Source: Linanthus parryae (Eukaryota; Streptophyta; Magnoliopsida; Ericales; Polemoniaceae). From it: a stretch of 64,000 bases of DNA. The first letter of the stretch is position 1, and each line of letters opens with the position of its first letter. The notes beneath the pieces were generated by a model. The model was given only the letters and a program-made list of their open reading frames with translations. It was not told the DNA's origin and searched no databases. Shown here one piece after another: positions 1 through 11,032 of the stretch. The position numbers and the translations under genes are program-made. Location: positions 13,092,001 to 13,156,000 of the forward strand of contig JALGPY010000007.1 in the NCBI GenBank assembly GCA_023055425.1. Reading direction: 5' to 3'.

Positions 1-5
1 TAATA

Positions 6-251
6 CCTCCATCCCGTAAGGTTCTTCATACTTTGTCCTTTTACCCGTAACCATGTAACTTTGACCCGGTGATTTGAATAGCAAAACGATGCAATTTTTT
101 TGGTAACTTTTTCTTGTAAAGTTTACTCTACAAAACCATGCAAAGATCACCAAATTCTTTCATCGTTTTGCCAACAAAATCACCGGGTCAAAATGATGCA
201 ATGAATATTGGTAAAAAAGCAAAGTATGAAGAATCTGGGGGACGGAGGAAG
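6..251. mobile_element. Stowaway-like MITE
   Basis: The ends are inverted: CCTCCATCCCG at the left and, read on the other strand, CTTCCTCCGTCCCCCAG at the right, matching the known Stowaway terminus (CTCCCTCCGTCCC). A TA dinucleotide lies just outside each end (4-5 and 252-253), the usual target duplication. Inner segments also pair (tgacccggtga near 73 with tcaccgggtca near 180), so the single strand folds back along most of its length. It has no coding capacity and depends on a Tc1/mariner transposase elsewhere. Confidence 0.75.
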
Positions 252-539
252 TAAGAATCAGCTCCATTTGAGACATGAAAAATTGTAAGTTACAACTTCC
301 CATAATACAACTTTATAACTACACCATACATAACTTTTATGCAACAATTTAAGTTGAACTGTCTTCTAGAACATGACACAGTCCTTTAACGTGAGTTGAC
401 TTTAAAGATTAATTTATAGTCTAAGATTGGAATGTTTCAAGGTTAACTATGAAACTTCATCTTATAAGTTAGCAGTTAGCGATCTAAAACCTAAGCAATT
501 CAGTGACTGACCATGATGGCCTTGAGTTGAACACCCGTG

Positions 540-807
540 TAAGACTCAAAGAGAATAATTTTGGAGACTACAATTTTAAGAGATTTGATTAGATCTAAAT
601 GAGTTTGATGAGCTCAGACGCAATTGATTTGCGGTATCCTCTGTGAATGGAGACTGCAAATTGATCAAAATGATCTGAAGAAGCATGAGCCACCTCGAAG
701 AGAAAATTTGATGAAGAGACACCACTTAAGGGTGGATCGAAAATAGAAAAAATATTATCCAACGTGTTAGTAAAGAACAACTCCAAAGTCCAAAGCTCGT
801 TTTCCAT
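540..807 (-). pseudogene. MYB exon 1 remnant (tandem copy)
   Basis: The minus-strand reading from the ATG at 807 resembles exon 1 of the intact MYB gene at 5311: both begin Met-Glu-Asn, share a Phe-Asp-Pro...Ser-Gly-Val block, and the DNA before the ATG (gattcaatc...atatcct) also aligns. The reading has lost most of the length of the intact exon and has no exon 2 or 3 within the window. It is a decayed unit of a MYB tandem array. The alignment was made by eye, so the limits are approximate. Confidence 0.6.
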
Positions 808-809
808 TT

Positions 810-2499
810 GTGAATTGGAAGGATATTCTATGGAAGAGATTGAATCGGAAAAAAAAATCTCTGTGAAACCGCTTATATCAAAATCGGAACCCAGATTTCA
901 CTAATGGCCTTTTAAGTCATTGCAACCCAGATTGATACTTATTCCTAGCAAATGGCTCTGTATTAAAACATTAACACAGGGTTAACTTCGAGGTTTCAGA
1001 AAGAGCCATATTCAAAGCTTTTGAAAAAATTCAGGATAATGAATTATTTTTCTAACTCTTTCCCACCCATTATTCTCAGCATTTTCCTTGTAGTTGTATA
1101 CTTGAAAGCTGGTGTTGAATTTCTACTTCCAATTCTCCATTGTTGTTTCTCAATTGAACTAAAACATAAATGCTTATAAAAGACATCAATCAATTGCATA
1201 GAATGCTGTATATCCTTCTTATTTGACGATAAGGAAGTTTGAAATTTTAAAATTTAAGAGTATCACTATAGGGTGTTAGTACAGAGGACCAAGACCCAAA
1301 GGGCAAGTTTAGCGAAGCCTTTATAACTTTTAGTCAGTTTGCTTTTAGATAAGATAAAGATAACAGAAAGGTTAAGATAAAGAATCTGAGTATGTTTGGT
1401 TAAAACTCAAAATAGCTGTTGCAGTAAAATAGCGTATGAATTAACCTAAATAAATTAGGTGCTGCTGCTGTAAATAAGCTGAGTGTGAGTTGGTGTATAC
1501 AAATGGTCTTTAAATGGGGCACTAGGTTTTGGATAAATTCCTACCGGGGGAAATTGTCTTTCCCGTAGTGTTCGTATCATTATAAGCCTCTCAACAAAAG
1601 GTAATCTTCTTTGTTCTCAACTTCTTATTAGGGAATAAAAATCCTAATTCTAGGGATCCCTGTGAAATAGGTGGTACAAGGAAATACAATTCGCACATAA
1701 CCAAAGCAAAGTCAGGTGGAATCAAGTAAATGTTGAAACTGATGATGATACCTCTTATATCTCCTTCATTCTCCACTTGTCTAAAGTTTTTCTATCTGCA
1801 TAACATTGATGAAGCAGGAGAGGGCTGTGTTACTAGCAAGATCATGAATCTGTTCAAAACTCGTCACTCCAAGATTTCTGAAGGTTCCAGGTTTCTTAAC
1901 AGGTAAGTATTTCCCTCAAGGGAAAATTCGTTTATCATTCACTGTCTATTTATACATTTTTAGGAGTACTTAATTACGTACTCACCCATAACTCAACTTG
2001 ATACCAAATTACATTGACAAATTAAGCATGCAACAAGAGTAACATAACATATGCAAGAGGGAGAAGATCGATGCTGATTTCTCTTATCCTAAATATACAA
2101 CCGCCTTATCTTATCTGCAACCTGAACATGTTGTAAGTTTAAACCTGGATACCTGAGCTACATGGGGGCCTCCTTAATTACTAATCCTCCGGGTTAAACA
2201 ATGTTATTTTACATTGAATGGTGATGATCGGATGGGAAGGTTTATCATTTACCTAGCTTGGAGGCAATCTTACCTAGGTTGAATTTGAGGTTGCGCTGTG
2301 TGAAGGTTTCGGTCATATGCATGCCCTGCATTTTGTCCATCAGCAGATGGAGAAACAATACATGGAATGTCCTAGGTAGCAGAATTTTCTACTTGATTCT
2401 TACTCATGCTGTTCGCATGGACTCGTTGTGAAGCGAATATGTGGAAGATGTAGTCGTCCTCCTTAGATCCAAGTCCAGTTCCTCGGCAATCCAAAATAT
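810..2499. other. Intergenic stretch without recognised gene
   Basis: AT-rich DNA between two MYB remnants. I see no ORF worth calling and no terminal repeats. A short open stretch ending in a GTAAGT donor near 1903 (plus strand) could be a lone exon relic, but I cannot assign it. Confidence 0.4.
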
Positions 2500-2770
2500 G
2501 AAAATTTTGTCATCCATCAACATCTACAGGAAACCGACATTTTCAACTCCATTCAATGACAAGTCATTAATTAGGTTTTTTTTTTTTTTTTTATGTTTTC
2601 GGAGTTTGAGCTTTTCAAGAGGAGCATTGGAAGAAGTTGTTTGTTGTGTCCCAGTGGTGGTTTCAGTTCTTCCATGGAAATGCCTGACTATAGCTGTGAC
2701 CATTTGCTTCCAAATCCTTTTGTGGATTTCTATCGTCTTCGGCTCTTCTACACTTGCTTCTTTTTACGTA
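2500..2770 (-). pseudogene. MYB exon 3 (R3 repeat) remnant
   Basis: Read on the minus strand from about 2770, the translation keeps the skeleton of the MYB R3 repeat seen in the intact gene at 3664: a Glu-rich start, Ile-Glu-Ile-His, then Gly-Arg-Thr-Glu. The R3 tryptophan in Asn-Lys-Trp has been lost (Lys-Gln-Met here) and the recognition helix is unrecognisable. A poly-T run interrupts it at 2578-2592. Its own exons 1 and 2 are missing, since the intact gene's 3' flank follows directly. It marks a further decayed unit of the array. Confidence 0.65.
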
Positions 2771-3271
2771 TTTGATGAAAGGTGTTTTAGAATTTTCAAT
2801 CTCTCAATTATGTCTACACTCTTCTAAAAGATAAGACAATCAATTCCTTTTCTAAAACGTTTGCTTGAACACTCTGCTTATCTGTCTAAAACGAGACTAG
2901 CACTGCCAACCAGACTCAAATGTGTGTGAATAATCTATTGATAATGAAACATTAACAGTACAAATGAAACAAAATAGTAGCATTCATCGAAAATAACCCA
3001 ATTAAAAACCAATTATTTGGCTCGTGATTTAGCCATGGTTTTATGGAGTGTGTACTTGAAAAGACCCAGCGTTAACTCATAAAACTACATAGTTTATAGG
3101 TTCCCATACCATAATCAATGATCAAATCTTTAAATTACATTACCAGATAGATGAAAACAAAAACTTCGAAACTAAATAAGGTTGTTTGAGTTTGGAGTCA
3201 CAAATTTTACATACGCTCTCTTCTCTTATTCATCTGCCAAGCATAAAACAATCCTCTGTAGATCAACTCCT

Positions 3272-5311
3272 TCATTTCCATTTCCTGGGTGGCCCGCACA
3301 CGAAATTGCCCATTAGCATTGACGGGTAACCATCATTTTCAACGCCATTCGAGGGCAGGTCATTATTTGTGACAATCTGGATGTTCGGGAATCTGAGCTT
3401 AGGAGGAGTACTGGAAGAAGAAGAAGAAGAAGAAGAAGAAGAAGAAGAAAAAGCATTGGGGGTGACACTGTTGATATACATCTGCAAGGCTGAGCTACCC
3501 TTGTTGGGTCTGTCGGATTTCCTCCTTTTAGTTGTGTTCCAATGATTTTTAAAGTTATTCTCTGTTCTTCCAGGCATTTCCCTGGCTATGGCTGCCCATT
3601 TGTTGCCTAATCTGCTGTGTATTTCAATCAGCTTCAGCTCTTCTTCCTCGGTCCATTCAGTTTTCTACAATATAATTGGATAGTTGTAAGTAAATAAACA
3701 ATATAAAAACAGTGGAAAAATATCATATTTTTGGTTCAAATTCTGGTAATTTAAATTTTCAGGTAATGACAACATGAAGAGCCTGTAAACGTCTTTTAGG
3801 AAAATTTTATTTATAAAATGACTCGCTTTGTAGAATAATTGAAAGATAATCTATGTATTAATACATTAATTACTCCGCTATTGTATACTTACTCCATATT
3901 TCATATCGACACATGGAAATTTGGCACTCAGGGAGAGAAAAAATGTTGGGTCCTCAAGCATGAAAAGAGAAACAAAAATATAGTATGGTTAACAGATATG
4001 CTTTCATCTAGACTAATATTTTAATTTAAAATGAAGCTCTTTTGCAATATTCGGTGTCCCATTTTTATTAGGTAGAATGGGGGGAATGTAATCTTTAATA
4101 TGTTGACCCCCAAAGTTTAAGCTAGTACTAAAAAATACACAACGAAACAAAGAATTAATTACTCATCTAAAAAGTGGGTATCAAATAAGAAAGTACCAGT
4201 AATTGGTCATACAAGGTAAAAGATGACAAATGCTACTTGTATACAATCATTAAATACAGATATTCGGTGTAGAATTGTCTTCCACTGTAATTTTATCATA
4301 TTAATTACTTCCTTAGTTTTTTTTTGGTAATTCATTTTGAAAAAAATATCACCTTCATGTTAATCGGATTGTGAATGGCTGTTTGTTTATCTTCTATATG
4401 CAATGAAATTAGAATTACGGCCCATTTACAATGCACATGAATAAATAATAAGTAAAGATTGACAATAGGAACGAGATAACATAATGTTAATTGAAGATAT
4501 TAATGGTGGGTTCATTATCTGTTTTCGGTGCAAGGAGACTGCCAATTTGTGTATTTTGAAGCGCACACATTTGAAGAAATGAAAGAAAACATAAGATACC
4601 TTACCTTTATATCTGGTCTCAGATGGTTATACCATCTCTCCCTGCATTGTTTTCCAATTCTTCCACGAAATATCTTAGCGATGCGAGTCCAACTCCTTTC
4701 TCCATATTGGTTCACCAAATTTTTCAAAAAACTACAAATTGAAGAAAAATGGCATATTATGGAAAACATTAACTTTAAAAAGACAACTTAACAACGGACC
4801 AAAAATAAATTTTTATGTGCCACAATTAGCTAGTTTACAAGTCTTCTTCAGCATTCCACATTTCTTTAGTGAATGTGGACTTCATCGATCTCTCTACAGG
4901 CTTGAACGCACTCCTCCTGACATTGCCTTTATTTTGATCCACATCTCTCTTGATTGACCTCGGAACATCGTCCGATGAAGTAGCCTTCATCGATACAAAA
5001 TGTAGGTAATTCGATGGATGAACAACATGGTCTTGATTTGGACTCTCACTAATTTTGTGAGAATAATATTGGAAACCAGAATTTTGAGTGTTCCCATTAG
5101 AACGAGTTGGGTTTGATGAATTTAGATGCATCTGATTTGCACTTCCATTTAACAATGGAGCTTGAATGTGATCAGAATGATTAAAAAGAATCGGAGAACC
5201 TCGTAAGGACAAGTTTGATAAAGGGACACCACTCCTTTCTGGATCAAATTCTGGAAATTTTTGATCCAAAGCTTTTGATGAACGAGATCCATTAGAATAT
5301 CCATTTTCCAT
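3272..5311 (-). CDS. R2R3-MYB transcription factor, MYB98/MYB119-like, three exons
   Basis: A nuclear DNA-binding regulator. The model is exon 1 at 5311-4839, exon 2 at 4731-4605, exon 3 at 3664-3272; introns of 107 and 940 bp have GT-AG ends and phases agree, giving 330 residues. Exon 1 is a Ser/Asn-rich N-terminus ending in the first R2 tryptophan (Met-Trp-Asn-Ala-Glu-Glu-Asp). Exon 2 completes R2 with [11 protein letters not shown] and Leu-Arg-Pro-Asp-Ile-Lys. Exon 3 carries R3 with Trp-Thr-Glu-Glu-Glu, Asn-Lys-Trp and Pro-Gly-Arg-Thr-Glu-Asn, then a 13-residue Ser run coded by a GAA/TTC microsatellite. The GKQCRERW helix is typical of the MYB98/64/119/115/118 group, known for roles in female gametophyte and embryo; that role here is inference. 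The start is the only in-frame ATG after an upstream stop. Half of the gene is duplicated in inverted orientation beside it. Confidence 0.85.
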
Positions 5312-5459
5312 TTTTTCAATCGGGAGGATATCCAAAGGAAAAGATTGAATCGAAAGGAATTATTTTTTGAACTCACTTGTATCCAGTACGGAAAAGAGTC
5401 AAAGTGCAGAAGCAGAGAATAGGGATTTGTTGTGATCTTTGAGCAATGGGTCTCAAGGA

Positions 5460-5467
5460 TTTTATAA
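5460..5467 (-). promoter_or_regulatory. TATA box of the MYB gene
   Basis: The minus strand reads TTATAAAA about 150 bp before the MYB start codon, in GC-richer surroundings followed by a plausible short leader. The same box is kept in the inverted copy at 6982-6989, so both head-to-head promoters retain it. Core promoter assignment is inference from position and sequence. Confidence 0.55.
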
Positions 5468-6981
5468 CGGAGTGAGGGCAGCAGTAGTGGGTAGGATTCA
5501 TCAAAACCATTGATTAGACTGTTTAATCTGACGGTATACAGTTTGACTTGTCGGTGGCTATTCATCCTTCTTTTTCTTTCTAATTAGAACGGAGAAATTA
5601 TTTGATGCTTCGCACCTCTATCACATGGTATACAAGTGAACTAGGAATGACCACATATTTTAGTTCTGACATGCATATTGCATGACCTATAAGTGTTGAA
5701 AATGCGTACATGTCGAAACCATATGTTTTGAATGCTAATTTGTCACCTACTTTTTGGAAAGTAACTGCAAGTAATGATTACCGTAACACTCGTGTATTCC
5801 GTGACACTAAATACAAGGAGGGTATAATTGTATGCTATCACCACACCAGTATTTATGATATGTCATTTTAGTCACCGCATTCCACTTACATATGATCATT
5901 TACTATTTTTTTTTATATGTCATAGAAGTATATGAAAGTAAGATCTAATCTGTACTAATAAGGATTACTTAAAAGATCGATAGTATATGCAATATATAAT
6001 TGTAAAGTAAATAAGACAATACGACAGCTATATAAAAGTAAGAGATGCATGACGCACAAGATTTTTATTGTGGGTAAAAGTGTTCACAGTTTGAGAAGGA
6101 TAGTTACGATAAAAAAATCACTTGTTAGCCCCAACTAGTGCTAGACAACTTTATTGTCAGCAACTTTATTGTCAGCATTTGTATGATAAAAGAAATATAA
6201 CGAGCTATCGAACAGATCAGCCACGCGTATTGGCAAGTGGGATAGCTAGCATATTGGTTGATTTGTGTGATAGCTCGTTATATTTCTTGTATCATACACT
6301 TTTTGACAATAAAGTTGTGTAGCACTTGTTGGAGCTAGTAAGTAGGTTCTTTTTATCCTAACTGTCCTCAATCTGAGAACACAGTGAAGGTTTTCTCACA
6401 ATAAAAATCTTGTGTGTCATGCATCCCTTACTTTCATATGGGTTTCGTATTGCCTTGTTTACTTTACAGTTATATATTGCATATACTATCGATCTTTAAG
6501 TATCCTAGGTTACTGTAGATTAGATCTTACTTTCATATACCTCTATGAGTTTGACATATAAAAAAATAGTGAATGATCATTGTACGTGGAATGCTGTGAC
6601 TAAAATGACAGCATAAATACTGATGCGGTGGTAGCGCACAATTATACACTCCTTGTATTAAGTGTCACGGAATACGAGTGTTATGGTAATAATTACTTGT
6701 AGTTACCTTCCAAAAAGTAGATGGCAAATTAGCATTGAGACATAATATACGCATTTTCAACACTTGTAGGTCATGCAATATGCATGTCGGAAGTAAAATA
6801 TGTGGTCATTCTAAGTTCACTTGTATACCATGTGATAGAGGTGCGAAGCATAAGATAATTTCTCCGTTCTAATTAGAAAGAAAAAGGAAGATGAATAGCC
6901 ACCGATAAGTCAATCTGTATACCGTCAGTTTCTTATCAATGGTTTTGATGAATCCTACCCACTACTACTACCCTCACTCCG

Positions 6982-6989
6982 TTATAAAA
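6982..6989 (+). promoter_or_regulatory. TATA box of the inverted MYB copy
   Basis: The plus strand reads TTATAAAA, the mirror of the box at 5460-5467. It lies about 150 bp before the ATG at 7139, so the broken copy may still be transcribed. Confidence 0.45.
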
Positions 6990-7138
6990 TCCTTGAGACC
7001 CATTGCTCAAAGATCACAAGAAATCCCTATTCTCTGCTTGTGCACTTCGACTCTTTTCCGTACTCGATACAGGTGAGTTCAGAAAAAAAATTCATTTCGA
7101 TTCAATATTTTCCATTGGATATCCTCCCGATTCAAAAA

Positions 7139-7850
7139 ATGGAAAATGGATATTCGAATGGATCTCGTTCATCAAAAGCTTTGGATCAAAAATTTCCGGA
7201 ATTTGATCCAGAAAGGAGTGGTGTCCCTGCATCAAACTTGTTCTTACGAGGTTCTCAGATTCTTTTTAATCATTCTGATCACATTCTCCATTGTTAAATG
7301 GAAGTGCAAATCAGATGCATCTAACTTCATCAAACCCAGCTTGTTCTAATGGGAACTCTCAAAATTCTGGTTTCCAATATTATTCTCACAGAATTAGTAA
7401 GAGTCCAAATCGAGACCATGTTGTTCATCCATCGAATTACCTACATTTTGTATCGATGAAGGCTACTTCATCGGACGATGTTCCGAGGTCAATCAAGAGA
7501 GATGTGGATCAAATAAAGGCAATGTCAGGAGGAGTGCGTTCAAGCCTGTAGAGAGATCGATGAAGTCCACATTCATTAAAGAAATGTGGAATGCTGAAGA
7601 AGACTGGTAAACTAGCTAATTGTGGCACATAAAATTTATTTATGGTCCGTTATTAAGTTGTCTTATTAAAGTTAATATTTTCCATAATATGCCATTTTTT
7701 TTCAATTTGTAATTTGCTGAAAAATTTGGTGGACCAATATGGAGAAAGGAGTTGGACTCGCATCGCTAAGATGTTTCGTGGCAGAATCGGAAAACAATGC
7801 GCTTCAAAATACACAAATTGGCAGTCTCCTTGCACCGAAAACAGATGATG
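7139..7850 (+). pseudogene. Inverted, broken copy of the MYB gene (exons 1-2)
   Basis: The copy starts at the ATG 7139 and follows the intact gene for about 50 residues, then a small deletion near 7280 shifts the frame to a stop at about 7297. The rest of exon 1 remains readable in another frame (about 7291-7551). Exon 2 begins near 7715 but stops short: about 90 bp covering the R2 recognition helix and the splice donor are deleted, joining AATGC to GCTTC with a TGC microhomology at the break (near 7800). Exon 3 was never included, since the arm ends inside intron 2. It cannot make a working MYB protein, but its RNA would be complementary or identical to the intact gene. Confidence 0.85.
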
Positions 7851-8343
7851 AACCCACCATTATTATCTTCAATTAGCATTATGTTATCTCGTTCCTATTG
7901 TCAATCTTTACTTATTATTTATTCATGTGCACTGTAAATGGGCCGTTATTCTAATTTCATTGCATATAGAAGATAAACAAACAGCCATTCACAATCCGAT
8001 TAATATGAAGGTGATATTTTTTTCAAAATGAATTACCAAAAAAAAAAGAATGGAAGTAATACATATGATAAAATTACAGTGGAAGACAATTCTACACCAA
8101 ATATCTGTATTTAATGATTGTATACAAGTAGCATTTGTCTTCTTTTACCTTGTATGACCAATCACTGGTACTTTCTTATTTGATACCCACTTTTTAGATG
8201 AGAAATTGATTCTTTGTTTCGTTGTGTATTTTTTAGTACTAGATTAAACTTTGGGGGTCAACATACTAAAGATTACATTCCCCCCATTCTATGTAATAAA
8301 AATGGGACACCGAATATTGCAAAAGAGCTTCATTTTAAATTAA

Positions 8344-8450
8344 CTGAGCCACTGGTTGCCCTACGACTACCTTGTTACGACTTCAACCTAGTCGAAGACC
8401 CCAATGTGGTATGCGTCAATAAGACCACCAAAAGCCTTTGTACATATCAT
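8344..8450 (-). pseudogene. Nuclear copy of the mitochondrial 18S rRNA 3' end
   Basis: On the minus strand this reads as the conserved SSU rRNA 3' end: GTCTTCGACTAGGTTGAAG followed by TCGTAACAAGGTAG, preceded by GGTGGTCTTATTGACGCATA. That upstream block and the downstream CGTAGGGCAACCAGTGGCT fit plant mitochondrial rrn18 better than the plastid 16S, judged from memory. Several substitutions show it is an old nuclear insert and not a working rRNA. It starts exactly where the MYB inverted duplication ends. Confidence 0.75.
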
Positions 8451-8479
8451 TTTGGGGCATCGTGCATTTTCTTAGTCTA

Positions 8480-9550
8480 GTAAGCGGTAGTGCTCCCCGC
8501 CAAGGGTTGGGAACCGTGTTACTCTCGAAATTTTGATCAGCATAAGCTATGACCCATTGTGAATAGACCAAAGTTACCCAGAACGCGGATCGTTCCAATT
8601 CGTGGTACGGGATCGCGGAACGCCATACCTTATGGAATTCGGTACGCCAGGGGTAGGCTTCTTTGGATACCTTTATAGCTGTTTTACCATTTATCGGAAG
8701 TTATGAAGTGTAAAATTGCTCAATATGTGCAATATTTAAAAGTCAATACTCTAAAAACGGATGCAATTAATAAAATTCTCGCTTTTACATATGAAAAAAT
8801 AGGGATGCCAAATTAAGCGATCTGGATCGCTAAAGTTTCACGTTTCGGAACGCGTGATCCGATTCGCAATTCGCGGGGGTACGAGTGAATTGTGGTAACA
8901 CAGGAATAGACCATATGAAAAATCAAGAAATTATGCTTTACATAGGAAAACGCACTGATTTCCTAAGGAAAAACTCCAAAATATTGATTTAATTACTTTA
9001 ACTTTGCTGAACGCCATAAAGGGGTCGTGCTCCCCGCGAAGGGCAGGGAACCATGTTCCTCTCGCGATTGTGCTTGGGATAGGGGTGGACCCATTGTGAA
9101 CAGACCATTCCAAAAATCAAGAATGTGTGCGCTTACATAGGAAAACACACTAATTTCTTGAAAAAAAACATTGATTTAACCCGTAAAACATTGTCGAAAC
9201 GTCATAAAGCGGTAGAGCTCCCAGCCAACGGAAAAGAGCCGCGTTCCCCTCGTGATTCTGCTCAGGATATGCTAGGACCCATCGTGAACGGACCATATAG
9301 AAAATCAAAAATGTTTGCTCTTACAGAGGAAAACGCACTAATTTCTTAATGAAAAATTCAAAAACATTATTAAACCCGCTAAACATTGTCGAAACGACAT
9401 AAAGCGGCAGTGCTCCCCGCCAAGGGAAGGGAGTCGTGTTCCTCTCGCGATTCTGCTCATGATAGGCTTGGACCCATCTTGAATAGAACATATCAATAAT
9501 CAAGAAATTATGCTCTTACCTAGGAAAACTTGGTAATTTCTGTAAGAACA
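8480..9550. repeat. Degenerate tandem repeats of about 195 bp (four units)
   Basis: Units start near 8484, 9015, 9204 and 9400 (the first is split by a mobile element). Each has a GC-rich half (aaagcggcagtgctccccgc, then cgattctgctcaggataggc and gacccattgtgaacggacc) and an AT-rich half (ctcttacataggaaaacgc, actaatttcttg). Spacing of the last three is 190-200 bp. Units differ by perhaps 15-25 percent by eye. It resembles a short satellite array; origin unknown. It is directly attached to the mitochondrial rRNA fragment, so an organelle origin is possible. Confidence 0.75.
8570..8903. mobile_element. Small DNA transposon inserted in a tandem repeat unit
   Basis: A 334-bp segment interrupts the first tandem unit. 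The sequence gaatagacc occurs on both sides (8561-8569 and 8904-8912), and joining them restores the unit sequence (gaatagaccatatgaaaaatcaag). Near each end a GTTACC motif occurs in inverted orientation. A 9-bp target duplication would suggest a MULE; an 8-bp reading (aatagacc) would suggest hAT. No coding sequence. Confidence 0.7.
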
Positions 9551-10267
9551 TATCAATAATCAAACTCATCACCTGAAGAATCCAAAAGTCTTTCTTTTGA
9601 AAATGCCAGATTTGCTTCTGGTTTGCATAGAGTGTCCAGGAACTGGGTGGTCTTGCTCCTGTGTTATCTCTGGTGCCTAGTCATAACTGTGAGAGTTTTG
9701 AGGCATCTGTTCTTCTATCTGTTCTTCATTAGCATTCTCAATCACAGTTGGTTTCCCTAGAGAAGGAGAAAGAGAAGAGACACCAGCACTAGTGTCCTCT
9801 GTTTGTGCATTTTCATCACTTCCTGTGAAGGGGAACATAATGTTGGTAGTGGATGGTGCTGTAGTGGAATCTTAACAGGATCAGAGATGTCAGAAGTAGA
9901 AGAGACAGTAGAGTAAGGAAAAATAGGTTCATCAAACACAACATCTCTAGATATATAGATTTTTTTTGTAACTTTGTCAAAGCATGTGCAACCCTTCTAA
10001 TTCATGGCATAACCTAAGAAGACACATTGTTTAGTTTTTGGATCAAGTTTAAAGTGTGTGTATGGTTTAAGACAAGGATAGCAAGCACAACCAAAATTTT
10101 AAGTTGAGAAAAGTTAGGTTTCTTACCAAGTAACAGTTCCCAAGGTGATTTAAAATGTGTAGTTTTGGAAGGCATACTATTAATGAGATAAACAACAGTT
10201 CAGAAAGCACGATACCAAAAGTATTTATGTAAAGAAGCATGAGTAAGAAAAGTAATAGCAGTCTCAA

Positions 10268-10993
10268 CTATATGTCTATGTTTTCTTTCAGAAATGCCTT
10301 TCTGTTGAGGTGTGTGTGGCATGATTTTTGATGTGTTATTCCATTTTGAGACAAAACTTCTTGGAAAATATAGGAAATGTATTCACCTCCTCCATCTGTT
10401 CTTAAGATCTTAGTTGAGTGACCTAGCAATTTATCAAATTGCACTTTAAATGTAGGAAAGACAACAGACACATCAGACTTATGACATAGAGGAAAGAGCC
10501 ATGTAAATCTTGTAAAGTCATCAATGAACAATACATAACATCTATAACCATGATAACTTTTAATGCTAGAGGGTCCCCAAACATCACTATGAACTAACTG
10601 TAAAGGAGAAGTAGATTTAGTAGCAGACAATTGATATGGCAGCCTAGACATTTTACCAGCTAAACAAAGTTGACATAAAGTAGGAGAGTGTGTTTCAAGA
10701 ACTGAAACAGGTAGCATTTTAGACAGAATTTCATCTGTTAGGTGACCCAATCTGGAGTGACAAACAGAAGAGCTAATTTTCTTCCCAAGATGAGCAGCTG
10801 GACCAGACTGAACATGATGAGACCCGATAGCATAAATAGGATAAAGACCATTTTGACTAGGACCTTGATAAAGAACTTTTCCCGTATCCTTGTCCTGGAT
10901 GGAAAAAGGAATTGGAGTCAAAGACAAATTTAAAATTGTTGTTTTGCACATTTGATAAACAGATAAAGAGATTTGTTGACAATTGTGGTACAT
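10268..10993 (-). pseudogene. copia integrase region, copy A
   Basis: The 241-residue frame contains the GAG-pre-integrase His-Ser-Arg-Leu-Gly-His and Cys-x2-Cys zinc-binding pieces, then the integrase core with His-Ser-Asp-Val-Trp-Gly-Pro and Thr-Asp-Gly-Gly-Gly-Glu-Tyr around the catalytic acids. The frame fails just before the third catalytic Glu; the remaining C-terminal part lies in another frame down to about 9578. Confidence 0.85.
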
Positions 10994-11032
10994 GTAGTGT
11001 GTTGTGAAGTTTAAAAGAATGAGAAGGGGTGT

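Larger units (their letters stand above)
4022..8343. repeat. 4.3-kb near-palindrome: inverted duplication of the MYB promoter and exons 1-2
   Basis: The left arm (4022 to about 6228) and right arm (about 6250 to 8343) are reverse complements along their whole length, with a spacer of roughly 20 bp centred near 6239. Anchors include gaggtgcgaagcat (6839) with its complement near 5610, and the outer ends ttaatttaaaatgaagctc (4023) and its complement near 8341. Each arm carries part of intron 2, exon 2, intron 1, exon 1 and the promoter. Point differences and small deletions separate the arms, so it is not recent, but pairing is continuous. It is arranged head to head: the two promoters fire outward. 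Confidence 0.9.

Noticed and set aside
5149..5565. 138-codon minus-strand frame over the MYB promoter and exon 1
   Set aside because: Other frame of the MYB exon; the MYB reading has domain support and correct splice phases.
8214..8480. 88-codon plus-strand frame over the mitochondrial rRNA fragment
   Set aside because: It lies across the inverted-repeat end and an rRNA-derived insert; chance frame.
8480..9550. Direct repeats that could suggest a CRISPR array
   Set aside because: Units are about 195 bp, degenerate and without short repeat-spacer structure, in plant nuclear DNA.
10742..10933. Plus-strand frame inside copia copy A
   Set aside because: Antisense shadow of the integrase region, which has clear motifs on the minus strand.
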